Shown here: positions 1 to 10,500 of the stretch, in pieces
Numbering within the stretch: position 1 is the stretch's first letter
Layout of the letters: every line of letters starts with the position of its first letter
Notes under the pieces: model-generated
Databases searched by the model: none
What the model saw: the letters and a program-made list of their open reading frames with translations, nothing else
Told to the model about the DNA's origin: nothing
Program-made: the position numbers and the translations under genes
Assembly: GCA_965238305.1 (NCBI GenBank)
Contig: CBDEHK010000001.1
Coordinates: 2,604,001 to 2,668,000 of the forward strand
Direction of reading: 5' to 3'
From: CBDCGJ01 sp965238305
GTDB taxonomy: Bacteria; Pseudomonadota; Alphaproteobacteria; GCA-2731375
Length of the DNA stretch: 64,000 nt

Positions 1-194
1 GCGGCGCTGCCGCCGGCGTCGGTGATTTCCTTGACGACCGTCTCTACTCCTTGCGTGTTCACATCGGTGACCGCGACATGGGCGCCTTCATCGGCGAACA
101 AATGCGCCGTGGCCCGGCCCATGCCACTGGCGGCGCCGGTGATAAGAGCTACTTTGCCGACAATGGAGCGGCTGAGATTGGATAATTTTGTCAT
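1..194 (-). CDS. SDR-family oxidoreductase, N-terminal part
   Basis: Partial gene: about 64 N-terminal residues are visible and the rest lies beyond base 1. The protein opens with a Rossmann nucleotide-binding motif, TGAASGMG at residues 19-26, and an Asp at the end of the second beta strand (D44 in VTDVN), which in short-chain dehydrogenases usually favours NAD over NADP. An AGGAAAG ribosome site precedes the ATG. It starts 11 bases after the dusA stop, so it is probably the third gene of an aldolase-dusA-SDR operon. The substrate cannot be told because the catalytic half is missing. Confidence 0.85.
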   Translation of the reverse strand, partial: MTKLSNLSRSIVGKVALITGAASGMGRATAHLFADEGAHVAVTDVNTQGVETVVKEITDAGGSA

Positions 195-205
195 GACTTT
201 CCTTT

Positions 206-1204
206 TTATGAGGCGACCGCATCAATTGCTTGTGGGTCGGCGACAAGTGTAGCGGCTTTCCGCAGCACGTCTACGCCGGCGTCTGGCCGATAAGCGTTTT
301 CGGACAAATAGCGTCGCCAGGCCCGTGCGCCCGGTAGGCCCCGGAATAACCCGATCATGTGTCGGGTGATCGCTTGCAGGCGCAAGCCAGGTTTTTGTAA
401 TTCCGCTTCCACATAAGGCACCATCGCCTCGACGACCTGGTGCCGGCTGAGGGGGGTATCATCAAGGCCGAAAAACACCTGATCGACCGCCGCTAGACAA
501 TAAGGATTTTGATAAGCTTCGCGCCCGAACATCACGCCATCCAGATTACCCCTATTGTTTTGGTTTAATTCCACATCTTTCAGGCCGCCATTCAGGATGA
601 CCGTCAGATCGGGGAAATTCCGCTTCAGCCGGTGCACATAGTCATATTTCAACGGTGGAATATCGCGGTTTTCCTTTGGGCTGAGGCCGTCCAATATGGC
701 GTTGCGGGCATGTACGATAAACGTGCCACAGCCAGCCTGACGCACCGGTTCAACAAAACCAACAAGGTCTGCATAGCTATCTTGCGCATCGACGCCGATG
801 CGGCATTTGACGGTAATGGGGATTTTGATGGTCGTCCGCATCGCTTGAAAACAGGCGGCAACCGTCTCCGGCTCCAACATCAGGCAAGCGCCAAAACGCC
901 CGCGCTGGACCCGGTCACTGGGGCAACCGACATTGATATTGATCTCATCGTAACCCCATTCTTCGCCAATGCGGGCCGCCGCCGCCATTTTCTCCGGCTC
1001 CGAGCCACCCAATTGCAAGGCGACGGGATGTTCGGCCGGTGCAAATGCCAGCAAATAGTCGCGATCGCCGTAGATCAAAGCATCCGCCGTCAACATCTCG
1101 GTATATAACAGCGCCCGCCGGCTCAGCAGACGGTGAAAATACCGGCAATGGCGATCCGTCCAATCCATCATCGGGGCAACGGAGAATGTGTGCGGGTGGG
1201 TCAA
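206..1204 (-). CDS. dusA: tRNA-dihydrouridine(20/20a) synthase DusA
   Basis: FMN-dependent enzyme that reduces uridine to dihydrouridine in the D-loop of tRNA. The 332-residue protein has the DusA opening (SVAPMMDWTDRHCR), the catalytic cysteine region INVGCPSDRV near residue 90-100, a GACLM segment, and the flavin-binding part (ILNGGL, GVMFGREAY). No ATG lies far enough upstream, so a TTG at 1204 with an AGG element 8 bases before it is the likely start. The 15-base gap to the aldolase gene upstream and 11 bases to the SDR gene downstream suggest co-transcription. Confidence 0.95.
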   Translation of the reverse strand: MTHPHTFSVAPMMDWTDRHCRYFHRLLSRRALLYTEMLTADALIYGDRDYLLAFAPAEHPVALQLGGSEPEKMAAAARIGEEWGYDEININVGCPSDRVQRGRFGACLMLEPETVAACFQAMRTTIKIPITVKCRIGVDAQDSYADLVGFVEPVRQAGCGTFIVHARNAILDGLSPKENRDIPPLKYDYVHRLKRNFPDLTVILNGGLKDVELNQNNRGNLDGVMFGREAYQNPYCLAAVDQVFFGLDDTPLSRHQVVEAMVPYVEAELQKPGLRLQAITRHMIGLFRGLPGARAWRRYLSENAYRPDAGVDVLRKAATLVADPQAIDAVAS

Positions 1205-1219
1205 AGGTTTAGCCTATCG

Positions 1220-1978
1220 TCAATCCCGGTATTCCGGTTCTTCTTGATCTAGAATTTCGCGTAATTCGTTGAAATGACGTTCGGCGTAACTCTTGTAACT
1301 TTCCCATTGCCGAGCGGTTTTTTCGGCAATTTGATCGGGGATAATTCGCAGCGGCTTACCGGTGCCATAGGCAGTGATCAAAGTTTCCGCGGCGCGTTCG
1401 AAATAGTACATATCGTCAAATGCTTGCGCCACACTTGGTGCCGTCACCAACAGGCCGTGATTTCCCATCAACAGGATTCGCTTATCACCCATGGTTTCCG
1501 CACAACGAGCTGCCTCATCACCTAACGCCATACCGTCATAACCGTCATCAATGGCGACGCGGTTGAAAAATCGAGCGGTATTTTGATCGATCGGCACCAT
1601 GCGACAATCCGCCAGTCCGGCCAGTGCCGTGGCGTATTTTGGATGCACATGCAGGACGCAGCGGGCTTGCGATGAACCCTGGTGCAGTGCGCTATGCAAG
1701 GCCCAGGCGGTCGGATCGGGTGCCCCGGGGTGGTCCATTGTTGTTGGATCATCCGCGTTCAGGTCGAGCAAATCAGAGGCGCAGATGCGGGAAAAATGAC
1801 GGCCGTTGGGATTGATCAAGAAGCGATGCCCACCGTCGTCGGCCGCCAGGCTGAAGTGATTGGCGATTGATTCATGCATGTTTAGCCGTGCCGTCCAGCG
1901 GAAGGCGCAGGCTAGGTCGACCCGCGCTTGGTATGTCTCGGTATTGTCACTCGTGGTTAGGATTGAACGGATTGCCAA
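1220..1978 (-). CDS. Class II aldolase/adducin family protein
   Basis: Zinc-dependent class II aldolase fold (fuculose-phosphate aldolase, ribulose-phosphate epimerase and adducin-head family). Visible motifs are R-x-DLACAFRWTARL followed by NHFSLA, the metal-binding HVHPKY pair of histidines, and GNHGLLV with a further His. The open frame extends upstream to 2095, but that would overlap the divergent kinase gene. A TTG at 1978 with GGGAG 6 bases before it gives a 252-residue protein of normal family length and is the chosen start. The substrate is unknown. It leads a likely operon with dusA and the SDR gene. Many proteins of this subgroup are annotated only as class II aldolase/adducin. Confidence 0.85.
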   Translation of the reverse strand: MAIRSILTTSDNTETYQARVDLACAFRWTARLNMHESIANHFSLAADDGGHRFLINPNGRHFSRICASDLLDLNADDPTTMDHPGAPDPTAWALHSALHQGSSQARCVLHVHPKYATALAGLADCRMVPIDQNTARFFNRVAIDDGYDGMALGDEAARCAETMGDKRILLMGNHGLLVTAPSVAQAFDDMYYFERAAETLITAYGTGKPLRIIPDQIAEKTARQWESYKSYAERHFNELREILDQEEPEYRD

Positions 1979-2061
1979 GCTGATCTCCCATCTGCTCGCT
2001 CGCCTCCAAATGTCGTAGCGAATGCGTTTCGGATGCCGCCATAATGCTTTAGCATGTGATA

Positions 2062-2943
2062 ATGACGAATGACGCAAGAAAAAAGCAAGCAGCAAAAATA
2101 TTGTGCATTGGTGCGGCCAATGTCGATCGGTTGGCGAAGATCACCGGACCGGCGGTCTTAGGGACATCCAATCCTGGCTCTGTGGAAATACGCGCCGGCG
2201 GCGTGGCCCGCAATGTTGCAGTTTCACTAATTAATTATGGTTTGAATGTGTCTCTATATAGCCGGATCGGAGACGACCCTGATGGTGCGTTTGTCCTGCA
2301 GTCACTAAGCCCGGTCGAATGCCACCATATACAAAGCAGTAAGAATGCTCGCACGGCAACATATACGGCGGTTTTGGGGCCTGATGGCGAATTGGTCATT
2401 GGCCATGCCGATATGGCAATTTATGATGAGATTACACCGAGCGAACTCGTTCTTATTCCGGCGGCATTCGGCGATGTTGAGGTTTGTTTTGCGGATGCAA
2501 ATCTTCCGGCGGAAAGCCTCGCCTGGTTGGCTGATCATAAAGGGCGAGCGAGGTTTTATGTCGATGCTGTGTCAGTCACGAAATCGACAAAATTGACCCC
2601 CATATTGGACCGCCTGGATGGACTATTTTGTAACAGTGATGAAGCCGCGCAGATTTTAGGGGTATCGCAGGCGTTCGAAGTCGATGAACTGGCGCGACAA
2701 TTAGCCCGCCTTGGTTGCCCGGCCGGTATTGTCACCATGGGACCAGACCCCTTGGCGATTTGGCAAGATAACAATATAGATGTCCTAACGCTGGAGGCGG
2801 TTCCGGCGAAAGATGTTACCGGGGCTGGTGATGCCCTAATCGCTGGAACTTTGGCGAAACTTGCCGGAATGGCAAATTTTCGCGAAGCGGCGCGATTTGG
2901 TATTGACCAAGCCCGCCTTGCGGTTACTAAAATGGGGGCTTAG
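2062..2943 (+). CDS. psuK: PfkB-family carbohydrate kinase, probable pseudouridine kinase
   Basis: Ribokinase/PfkB-fold sugar kinase. It has the N-terminal IGAANVDR strand, the substrate-binding RAGGVARNVA motif near residue 50, and the C-terminal PfkB signature with catalytic Asp in DVTGAGDALIAG. Pseudouridine kinase makes pseudouridine 5'-phosphate, which PsuG then splits to uracil and ribose 5-phosphate. The specific assignment rests on psuG lying downstream on the same strand (6649); by sequence alone only PfkB kinase is certain. GTG at 2056 and ATG at 2062 are both possible starts, neither with a good ribosome site. A small ATGCT-TT-AGCAT repeat sits at 2044-2055. Confidence 0.8.
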   Translation: MTNDARKKQAAKILCIGAANVDRLAKITGPAVLGTSNPGSVEIRAGGVARNVAVSLINYGLNVSLYSRIGDDPDGAFVLQSLSPVECHHIQSSKNARTATYTAVLGPDGELVIGHADMAIYDEITPSELVLIPAAFGDVEVCFADANLPAESLAWLADHKGRARFYVDAVSVTKSTKLTPILDRLDGLFCNSDEAAQILGVSQAFEVDELARQLARLGCPAGIVTMGPDPLAIWQDNNIDVLTLEAVPAKDVTGAGDALIAGTLAKLAGMANFREAARFGIDQARLAVTKMGA

Positions 2944-3016
2944 TTTTTCATTTGTTACGGAATATTTATTATCGGCACTATCGTATTGAGATGACCCCTA
3001 ATTATACTGGATTGAT

Positions 3017-6000
3017 ATGACTGACACGGACACCGCACCAACGGAAGTAGAGCCTAAATTGAAGCGCCGTCGGCGCTGGCCATATTATGTTGGTGGCGGG
3101 ATTGTTGTGTTGTTCCTGCTCCTGCTCCTGCTGCCGGGACCACTGCTGCGCTATGGCATCAAGTCCGGACTGGAAGATTTCGGCTTTAAGGACGTTGAAG
3201 TTACTCGCTCCGATGCCTCGATGTTCGCCCTATTGTTCGGTATTGGTGGCGTCAGTGCCGTCTCGCCAGATGGCCGGCAGGTCCAATTGACCGACTTGAG
3301 TACGGACTTTTCCTGGCCTGATATTTTTAATAAACATATTCGATTAGAGGAAATACGACTGAAGGGTCTGCGGCTCGACGTCACGCTGGAAGAGGATGGC
3401 CGCCTGTTGATCAGCGGTCTACCCTTGTCGGTTCAAGATACCAAAACCGTCGCCCAGGCTGACGATGGCGACGCTGACGACGGGGGCTGGACGATTGGTG
3501 CGCAGCGGGCGGAAATTACCGACAGTCGGGTAACCTATCGCCAAAAAGACGTGGTTTTACCGATCGATGTCGAACGGCTGTCAATTTCAGGGGTAGATGG
3601 CAAGCGGGCCCGGGTCCATGGCCGGATAGACCTGGTTGGTAAAATTGACAATAGCCCTGTTGTTATTTCCGGTACCATGCGTCCAACCGATGATCCCATC
3701 ACAGTTGATATAGAAGTGGAGTTGACCGGATTGGTGCTCGGCAACATTGCCGGTTTTGCTGGCGAAAATCTCCGGGCTTTGGACGGACAACTAGATTTGA
3801 AACTCGCGGTGTCGGCGGCGATTGGCGACGACGGCAGCTTTCAATCGACCATCAAGGGGCCGATCAGTTTTCGGGAGTTTAAAGCTGCGCGCGACAATGT
3901 CGACGTTTCGGTGCCGGGATTGCGATGGCAGGGTCAGGTCGCCGCAAGTGACCAGCTATCATCGTTAGAAGGAGAATTGACCCTGGATGGGCTGGCCTTG
4001 AAACAAGACGAAATGTCCGTCGCGCTTGGTCCGGTCAATTGGAAAGGTAAAGCGAATGCCGATCCGGAAGCCGCGACAATTGACGGTTCGATCAATCTCA
4101 AAAGCCTATCGATAGAACAAGGTGAACAAGTCATTGCCATCGGAGCGACCAATTGGGTCGGCAAAGTCCTGATGCAATTGGCCGCAGAAGCCAGAAATCT
4201 GAACGTCGATGGGCAACTTGCGCTCGCCAGCACGGATCTTTCGGCTGCAGGATTGGGTGTCAAAACCGGTGCGCTGGATTGGACGGGGGTGGTCGACCTT
4301 CCTTTGGCTGGGGCGGAAAAGGGAAAGTTGCAGGGGATTTTGAACGTTGCTGCTGTTGCGGTATCGGAACAAGCATCGCAATTGATGTTCGATCAAGAAT
4401 CGGTAAGCGCCAAACTGAGCGGTCAATTACCTAACCCGGGTGCTGGTGGTCCGGTGCCGTTGCGTCTTGCATTTCTGGTCGAGGGGGATGGCGCCAAACT
4501 GAGCCATGGTGCGGCTGGCATTGAAAACTTTTCGATTAGCAAATTGTCCGTCAAAGGAAACACCGATCTGTCACTGACGCAGGGATTGCCGAATGGAGCA
4601 GTGCAATCGGACATCGCCTTAACTGGCGTGAAACTAGCGCTGCAAGACGATGCCGTCACTATCAGCGACGAAAGTGTCACATTGCGCGGCGCTTATCGCC
4701 TGGCAGCTGGGAATGATGGGCAAGTAGGGACAATAGCAGGGGATATTGATTTGGCGGTGTCCGGCCTGGACGTAGCCGCCAAAGCCCAGGGGCTCGATAA
4801 GGCGACATTTGAAAAGCTTTCCTATAAAGGCAAGTTTGATGCGGCAATCGGTGATGTTATGTCGGCTGTCCTGGACGGTCTGTTCAGCATCGAAAAAGCG
4901 GAATTGGCGTTACCAAAACTAGGCGTCGATAAGGTTAATATCGCGAAACTGGATTGGCAGGGTACCAATCAAGTGACACCAACGATCACCGCCAAAGGTA
5001 AACTAAAGGTCGGTCAGACATCACTCCGGGCCTCAGATTACGACCTCCGTCAAAAAGCAATCGAAGTGGTTGCCGATGTCGTCGTCGATCCAAAAGCGAA
5101 AAACGGCCTCACGCTGAACGCCTCGATTAATGCCACTGGTAGTGCGGTTGACGATAAAGGTGGGGCAAAAATCCTGCGCGTTGATAACGCTAAATTGTCC
5201 GACCTCAAAATCGACAAAGTCGGTGTCATCAGTATTCCCGCCCTCCAGGTACACCAGATCAATGCCCTGGCGCTGGCCGAAGACAACTGGCTGGCGACGG
5301 TTGCGAAATTGTCGTTGACGGCGGCAAAACTAGGTAACGACGGCTCGTTTGCGGCAGAAACGATTGCTGTGGATACTCTCAAAAGCTCTATCGTTCGCGA
5401 CAAAAACGGCGTTGTTGGCCTGCCGAGTGGTGGGGCAGAGCGGCGACAAAAGGCCGCCAGTGCGCAGGCCGATGGTACCTTGCCTGATATTTCGGTTGGC
5501 GAGTTCAAATTAACCGGCAACACCGAAATCACCTTCCAAGACAATACCACAGATCCAAAAGTGAAGTTGAAAGCAGCGCCGATCGATTTGACCGTCAAGA
5601 ACATCGCGACTAAGCGGCCGGATGAAAACATGACCGTGGCCCTGAAAATGGCGATTGGTGAATTCACCAAAATTGCCTTGAACGGCAAAGCTAAACCGTT
5701 TGCAAAAGCTCGTGACGTCGATGCAAAACTCAATATCGAAGACCTGGACTTGCCGACTTTTTCGCCATACGCGGTGCAATTTGGCGGCATGCAATTACAT
5801 ACCGGGCGGCTTGATGCGGAACTTGGCGGTCGTGTCGTCAAAGAGAATGTAAAAGCCGAGCTCAAGGCGCTGCTCGACAATGTCCGGCTAAAATCCCTGG
5901 AGCCGCGACAAATTAAACTGTCGGATAAAGCCAGCGTACCGCTTGAAACCGCCTTGAATTTGCTGCGTGACGACGATGGTGCTGTCCGCCTGACCATTCC

Positions 6001-6637
6001 CATAGAAGGCAGCCTGTCGGATCCGGATTTCAAAATTGACGCCATCATTAATCGCGCCATTGGCAGTGCGGTGTTTGGTGCCGTCAAAGTCTTGTTCCCA
6101 CCGGCCTTGTTGATGTCGGCGCTGGCAAAAGGATCCAAGGGAAGTCTGGGCTTTCCACCGGTGGTGTTCGATGCCGGTGACGCAGGCCTACCGGCGGGCG
6201 AAAAAAATACCATGGAGAAATTGGCGAATTTCATGGCCGAACGACCGGGTGCGGCGTTAAGCCTCTGTGGGGTTGCGACAGTCGCCGATTTGCAAATGAT
6301 CGCACCGGACGCGGTCGACGTTATGGTTGCAAATTCGGCGGCGGACAAGGCCAAGGCGCAGATAATAAAAAAAGCGGGTTCGAGCGCTGAAACTCAAAGC
6401 AGCACTGCACCTGCGGACAAAAAAACAGAAGAAGCGGAAAAGAAAACGCCAGCAGCGGCAGCTATTGACGAAGAGAAAATTCGCGAAGAATTATCCGCTC
6501 TTGCCAGCGCCCGCAGTGCTGCCATAAAAGGATACCTGGTTAAGACCAAAGGGATTAACGCTAAGCGCCTGTTCGAATGCCGACCACAGGTCGAACTTCA
6601 AGGCGATGGCGGCCCCAGGGTCGAGATGTCTCTTTAA
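3017..6637 (+). CDS. DUF748/AsmA-like envelope protein, 1206 residues
   Basis: Large envelope protein. After a basic cytoplasmic stretch (about residues 14-22) there is one membrane helix (about 24-41), then nearly 1000 residues of short amphipathic beta segments with many K/D/L-x-L-x patterns, typical of the AsmA/TamB/DUF748 group of inner-membrane-anchored periplasmic proteins. A conserved DUF748-like C-terminal part (LNLLRDDDGAVRLTIPIEG, then SDPDFKIDAIINRAIG) lies around residues 975-1015, followed by a region like VVFDAGDAGLPAGEKNTMEKL and an Ala/Lys-rich tail. Known AsmA-like proteins form lipid-conducting grooves to the outer membrane; that role is inferred here. The gene lies between psuK and psuG, 73 bases after the first and 11 before the second. 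It may be co-transcribed with them, though no functional link to pseudouridine is known. Confidence 0.8.
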   Translation: MTDTDTAPTEVEPKLKRRRRWPYYVGGGIVVLFLLLLLLPGPLLRYGIKSGLEDFGFKDVEVTRSDASMFALLFGIGGVSAVSPDGRQVQLTDLSTDFSWPDIFNKHIRLEEIRLKGLRLDVTLEEDGRLLISGLPLSVQDTKTVAQADDGDADDGGWTIGAQRAEITDSRVTYRQKDVVLPIDVERLSISGVDGKRARVHGRIDLVGKIDNSPVVISGTMRPTDDPITVDIEVELTGLVLGNIAGFAGENLRALDGQLDLKLAVSAAIGDDGSFQSTIKGPISFREFKAARDNVDVSVPGLRWQGQVAASDQLSSLEGELTLDGLALKQDEMSVALGPVNWKGKANADPEAATIDGSINLKSLSIEQGEQVIAIGATNWVGKVLMQLAAEARNLNVDGQLALASTDLSAAGLGVKTGALDWTGVVDLPLAGAEKGKLQGILNVAAVAVSEQASQLMFDQESVSAKLSGQLPNPGAGGPVPLRLAFLVEGDGAKLSHGAAGIENFSISKLSVKGNTDLSLTQGLPNGAVQSDIALTGVKLALQDDAVTISDESVTLRGAYRLAAGNDGQVGTIAGDIDLAVSGLDVAAKAQGLDKATFEKLSYKGKFDAAIGDVMSAVLDGLFSIEKAELALPKLGVDKVNIAKLDWQGTNQVTPTITAKGKLKVGQTSLRASDYDLRQKAIEVVADVVVDPKAKNGLTLNASINATGSAVDDKGGAKILRVDNAKLSDLKIDKVGVISIPALQVHQINALALAEDNWLATVAKLSLTAAKLGNDGSFAAETIAVDTLKSSIVRDKNGVVGLPSGGAERRQKAASAQADGTLPDISVGEFKLTGNTEITFQDNTTDPKVKLKAAPIDLTVKNIATKRPDENMTVALKMAIGEFTKIALNGKAKPFAKARDVDAKLNIEDLDLPTFSPYAVQFGGMQLHTGRLDAELGGRVVKENVKAELKALLDNVRLKSLEPRQIKLSDKASVPLETALNLLRDDDGAVRLTIPIEGSLSDPDFKIDAIINRAIGSAVFGAVKVLFPPALLMSALAKGSKGSLGFPPVVFDAGDAGLPAGEKNTMEKLANFMAERPGAALSLCGVATVADLQMIAPDAVDVMVANSAADKAKAQIIKKAGSSAETQSSTAPADKKTEEAEKKTPAAAAIDEEKIREELSALASARSAAIKGYLVKTKGINAKRLFECRPQVELQGDGGPRVEMSL

Positions 6638-6648
6638 TCAGGAAAAAA

Positions 6649-7563
6649 ATGGCTAAGTTAATATCCTATTTGGACGTCGCGGCCGAGGTGGCGGCGGCCT
6701 TATCGAGCGGCGCCCCGGTGGTCGCACTGGAAAGTACCATCATCAGCCACGGCATGCCCTGGCCGCGGAACTTCGAAACCGCACAACAGGTCGAACAAAC
6801 AATTCGCCAACATGGCGCGGTGCCAGCGACGATTGCGGTCATGGATGGCAAGGTCAAAGTCGGCTTGTCAGATATTGAATTACGGCAACTGGCACAAGCC
6901 AGCGAGGTTATGAAACTATCGCGCGCCGATCTCGCCTTTGCCTTGGCAACCGGCCGGTTGGGTGCGACCACCGTTGCGGCGACGATGATTTGTGCGGCGC
7001 TGGCCGGGATCCAGATTTTCGCCACCGGCGGTATCGGCGGGGTCCATCAGGGGGTGGAAGACACCATGGATGTCTCTGCCGATCTGGAAGAATTGTCACG
7101 GACGCCGGTCGCGGTTGTCTGTGCTGGTGCCAAAGCGATCCTGGATCTGCCGCGGACTTTGGAAATGTTGGAAACCAAAGGCGTGCCCGTGATCGGTTAT
7201 CAAACCGACGAATTACCGGCTTTCTGGAGCCGGCAAAGTGGCTTGCAAGCGCCGCTCAGATTGGACAGAGCCGACACAATTGCTGAATTTTTAGCAATTC
7301 ATTTTGAGCTTGTTTCGGGTGGTGTTTTGATTGCGAACCCGGTCCCTGAAGCCGACGAAATTCCCTTTGCGGAAATGCAGCAATATATTCAAAGCGCGAT
7401 TGCTGCGGCGGCCACGGAAGGCATCGGTGGGAAAGAGACAACGCCCTATTTGCTGAAACATATTGTCGAAGCGACGGCCGGGCGAAGCCTCGATACCAAT
7501 ATCGCCCTGGTCCTCAACAATGCCCGCTTGGCCGCACAAATAGCCGCTGCAATGACCGTATGA
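6649..7563 (+). CDS. psuG: Pseudouridine-5'-phosphate glycosidase
   Basis: Splits pseudouridine 5'-phosphate reversibly into uracil and ribose 5-phosphate, the second step of pseudouridine salvage. The 304-residue protein keeps the family blocks closely: VALESTIISHGMPWP near residue 25, VPATIAVMDGKVKVGL, GATTVAATMI, FATGGIGGVHQG, VVCAGAKAILDLPRTLE, GKETTPYLL and a final NNARLAAQIA. The open frame reaches back to 6577, but the ATG at 6649 matches the family start, follows the upstream stop by 11 bases and has AGGAA just before it. Its partner kinase psuK lies 3.7 kb upstream, beyond the DUF748 gene. Confidence 0.96.
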   Translation: MAKLISYLDVAAEVAAALSSGAPVVALESTIISHGMPWPRNFETAQQVEQTIRQHGAVPATIAVMDGKVKVGLSDIELRQLAQASEVMKLSRADLAFALATGRLGATTVAATMICAALAGIQIFATGGIGGVHQGVEDTMDVSADLEELSRTPVAVVCAGAKAILDLPRTLEMLETKGVPVIGYQTDELPAFWSRQSGLQAPLRLDRADTIAEFLAIHFELVSGGVLIANPVPEADEIPFAEMQQYIQSAIAAAATEGIGGKETTPYLLKHIVEATAGRSLDTNIALVLNNARLAAQIAAAMTV

Positions 7564-7580
7564 TGAGCCCATGAAAGGCT

Positions 7581-10500
7581 CTAAACGCTAAAATATTTGG
7601 CTTGCGGGTGATGCACCACGATGGCCGAAGTCGATTGTTCGGGGTGCAATTGGTCTTCATCGCCGAGCGCCAGGCCGATGCGATCGGCACCTAATAATTC
7701 CAGCAATTTTGTTTGATCTGCCAAATTCGGACAGGCCGGATAGCCGAAAGAATATCGGGCGCCGCGATAGTTCTGTTGAATGACGTCCTTGGTGCAGGCT
7801 GCGTCTTGATCGGCGAAGCCGAGCTCTTGTCGCACCAATCGATGGACATATTCCGCGATTGCTTCCGCCATCTCGACACCCAAACCATGCAGGTAGAGAT
7901 AATCGGTATAGCGATCGGCTTCGAACCATTCCCGCGCAATGTCGGAGGCTTGCTGCCCAACAGTTACCGCCTGAATGGCAATGATGTCTTGCTCATTACT
8001 CGAACGATCGCGAAAGAAATCGGAGACACACAGGCCGCCTTGACGGTTTTGCCGAGGCAACGCAAAGCGGGCAATTTCACGATCTTCATCAAGGGCGCAT
8101 AGAACCAGATCATCGCCGTCGGATATCGCCGGCCAATAGCCATAGACCGCTTGCGGCTGTAGGATTGCTTCCGCTTTGCAGCGCGCCACCAGATCGGTCA
8201 GGATGGGCCGCAGTTCGGTTGCTGCCCAGGCCAAATACTCTTCCAGTTTGCGGCCTTGTTTGCGATAACCCCAGTGAAATTGGTAAAGCATGCGTTCGTT
8301 CAAAAATGGCAGCAGATCGTCCAGATCAATGTCTTTAAGCACCCGATCACCCCAGAATGGCGGCGCCGGAACCTCGGTGGCTTTAGCAAGCTCATCGCGA
8401 CGGACGCGGATTTCCTGTTGATCAATGGGTCGGGTCAACAAACTGGCTTCGCCCAATACGCGGCTGTTGTTTTTTGGTTTACTGGCGCGTTTTTTCTGGC
8501 GCGTTTTGGCCAGATCGCCAAAGGTACCGGCAATCGCCCGCGCCATCAGATCCAGGCCTTCAAAGGCGTCTTGGGCATAGGCGACATGGCCGGTGGTATA
8601 GGCATTGGCGCAGTCTTCCTCGACATAGCGCCGGGTCAAGGCGGCACCCCCCAACATCACCGGCACCTGTAAATTTTCCCGCGACAACTCGGCCATATTT
8701 TCACGCATGATGGCGGTCGATTTAACCAGCAGACCGGACATGCCAATGGCGTCGACCTGGTGTTCTTTGGCCGCCTCAATAATCTGCGCAATCGGTTGCT
8801 TGATGCCGAGATTGACGACCTTGTAGCCGTTGTTGGTGAGGATAATATCGACCAGGTTTTTGCCGATGTCGTGCACGTCCCCTTTGACCGTGGCCAAAAC
8901 GATTGTGCCGCGGGATTGCGTATCGCTCCGATCCATATGCGGTTCCAGATATGATACCGCCGCCTTCATGGTTTCCGCCGATTGCAGCACAAATGGCAAC
9001 TGCATTTTACCGGCACCGAACAGATCGCCAACTATTTTCATGCCGTCCAGCAAGAAGGTGTTGATGATGTGGAGGGGCGAATGGTTTTCCATCGCCTCCG
9101 TCAAATCGTCTTCCAAGCCGATGCGGTCACCGTCAACGATGCGTTGGCTGAGCCGCTCTTCGACATTTTCCAGGATTATTTTCTGCTCGACGCTTTCCGC
9201 GTCACGATCTTGATAAAACGCGATGAAATCCTGCAACGGATCATTATCACCTAAACGTTTATCAAAAATCAGCGCTTCCGCCGCTTCAACTTCGGCGCTG
9301 GGGATAGCGTGCAGTGGCCTGATTTTCGAGACATGCAGGATCGCCCCGGTCATGCCGGCTTTCAAGGCGTGGTCCAAATAAACCGAGTTCAGGACATGCC
9401 GCGCCACCGGTTTCAGACCGAAGGAAATATTTGAAAGACCCAGTATGACCTGACAGGCCGGCAATTTTTTGCGAAGCGTGGCGATGGCGTCCAGGGTCTC
9501 AAGACCCAGGCGGCGATCATCATTATTGCCGGTACAAATCGTGAAGGTGAGGGGGTCAAACAACAAATCTGCCGGCGCCAGGCCATGTTCGTCGACGGCG
9601 AAATCATAAAGCCGCTTGGCTATCGCGATCTTTTCCGCCGCGGTCTTTGCCATGCCCTTTTCATCGATGGTCAAGGCGACGACACCAGCGCCGAACTTTT
9701 TTGCCAATCGCAATCGCGCTGCCGCCGGCTCTTCGCCATCTTCAAAGTTGATGGAATTGATGAGGGCTTTGCCCGGATAAAGTTTCAAGGCCGCTTCCAA
9801 GACCGGCAGTTCGGTGCTGTCGATGACCAGAGGAGCGGCGACTTGGCCGCGCAGACGGGTCACCATCTCGTTCATCTCCGCGATTTCGTCACGGCCGACA
9901 AAGGCGGTGCAAAGGTCCAGCGCATGGCTGCCTTCGCTCATTTGTTCACGCGCGATGGCGATGCAACCATCCCAGTCGCCGGCTTCCTGTAATTTTCGAA
10001 ATTTCTTCGAGCCATTGGCGTTGCATCTCTCGCCGATAGCGAAAAACGCATTCTCCTGTTCGTAGGGTACCTGGCTATAAAGCGAGGCCGTGGCCGGCAG
10101 CCAATGGACCGTTCGCTTTTTCGCCGCCGGTCGGTGATCGCCAAGGTCGCGGAGGACTTGGTCCAGGGCGGCGATATGGGCGGGCTCGGTGCCGCAGCAG
10201 CCGCCAATAAGATTAACGCCGTATGTCGCGACAAAACGTTTTAGATGCACCGCCATATCTTCCGCCTGCATCGGATAATGGGGCTTGCCATCTTTTAGTT
10301 CCGGCAGGCCGGCGTTTGGCATGACGGAAATCAGGCCCGGCCAATTTTCATCCAGCCATTTCAGATGCTCTTCCATTTCCTTCGGCCCGGTGGCGCAATT
10401 GAGACCGATGATATCGACATCCAAAGCCCGGATAATCGTTGCGGCGGCAGCGATATCGGTGCCAACCAACAAAGTTCCCATCGTTTCAATCGTCACGCTG

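Noticed and set aside
2044..2055. ATGCT-TT-AGCAT repeat just before psuK
   Set aside because: Short arms and no promoter context; recorded only as a note.
1979..2095. Upstream extension of the class II aldolase to 2095
   Set aside because: It would overlap the start of the divergent kinase gene and add a segment not seen in the family; TTG 1978 has a good ribosome site.
5050..6354. Long minus-strand open frame (434 codons) opposite the DUF748 gene
   Set aside because: Composition is Ser/Ala-rich and patternless, it mirrors the codon pattern of the sense gene, and no ribosome site or family motif is present.
7565..7581. Small GAGCC/GGCTC hairpin between psuG and metH
   Set aside because: Only five pairs with no T run; too weak to call.
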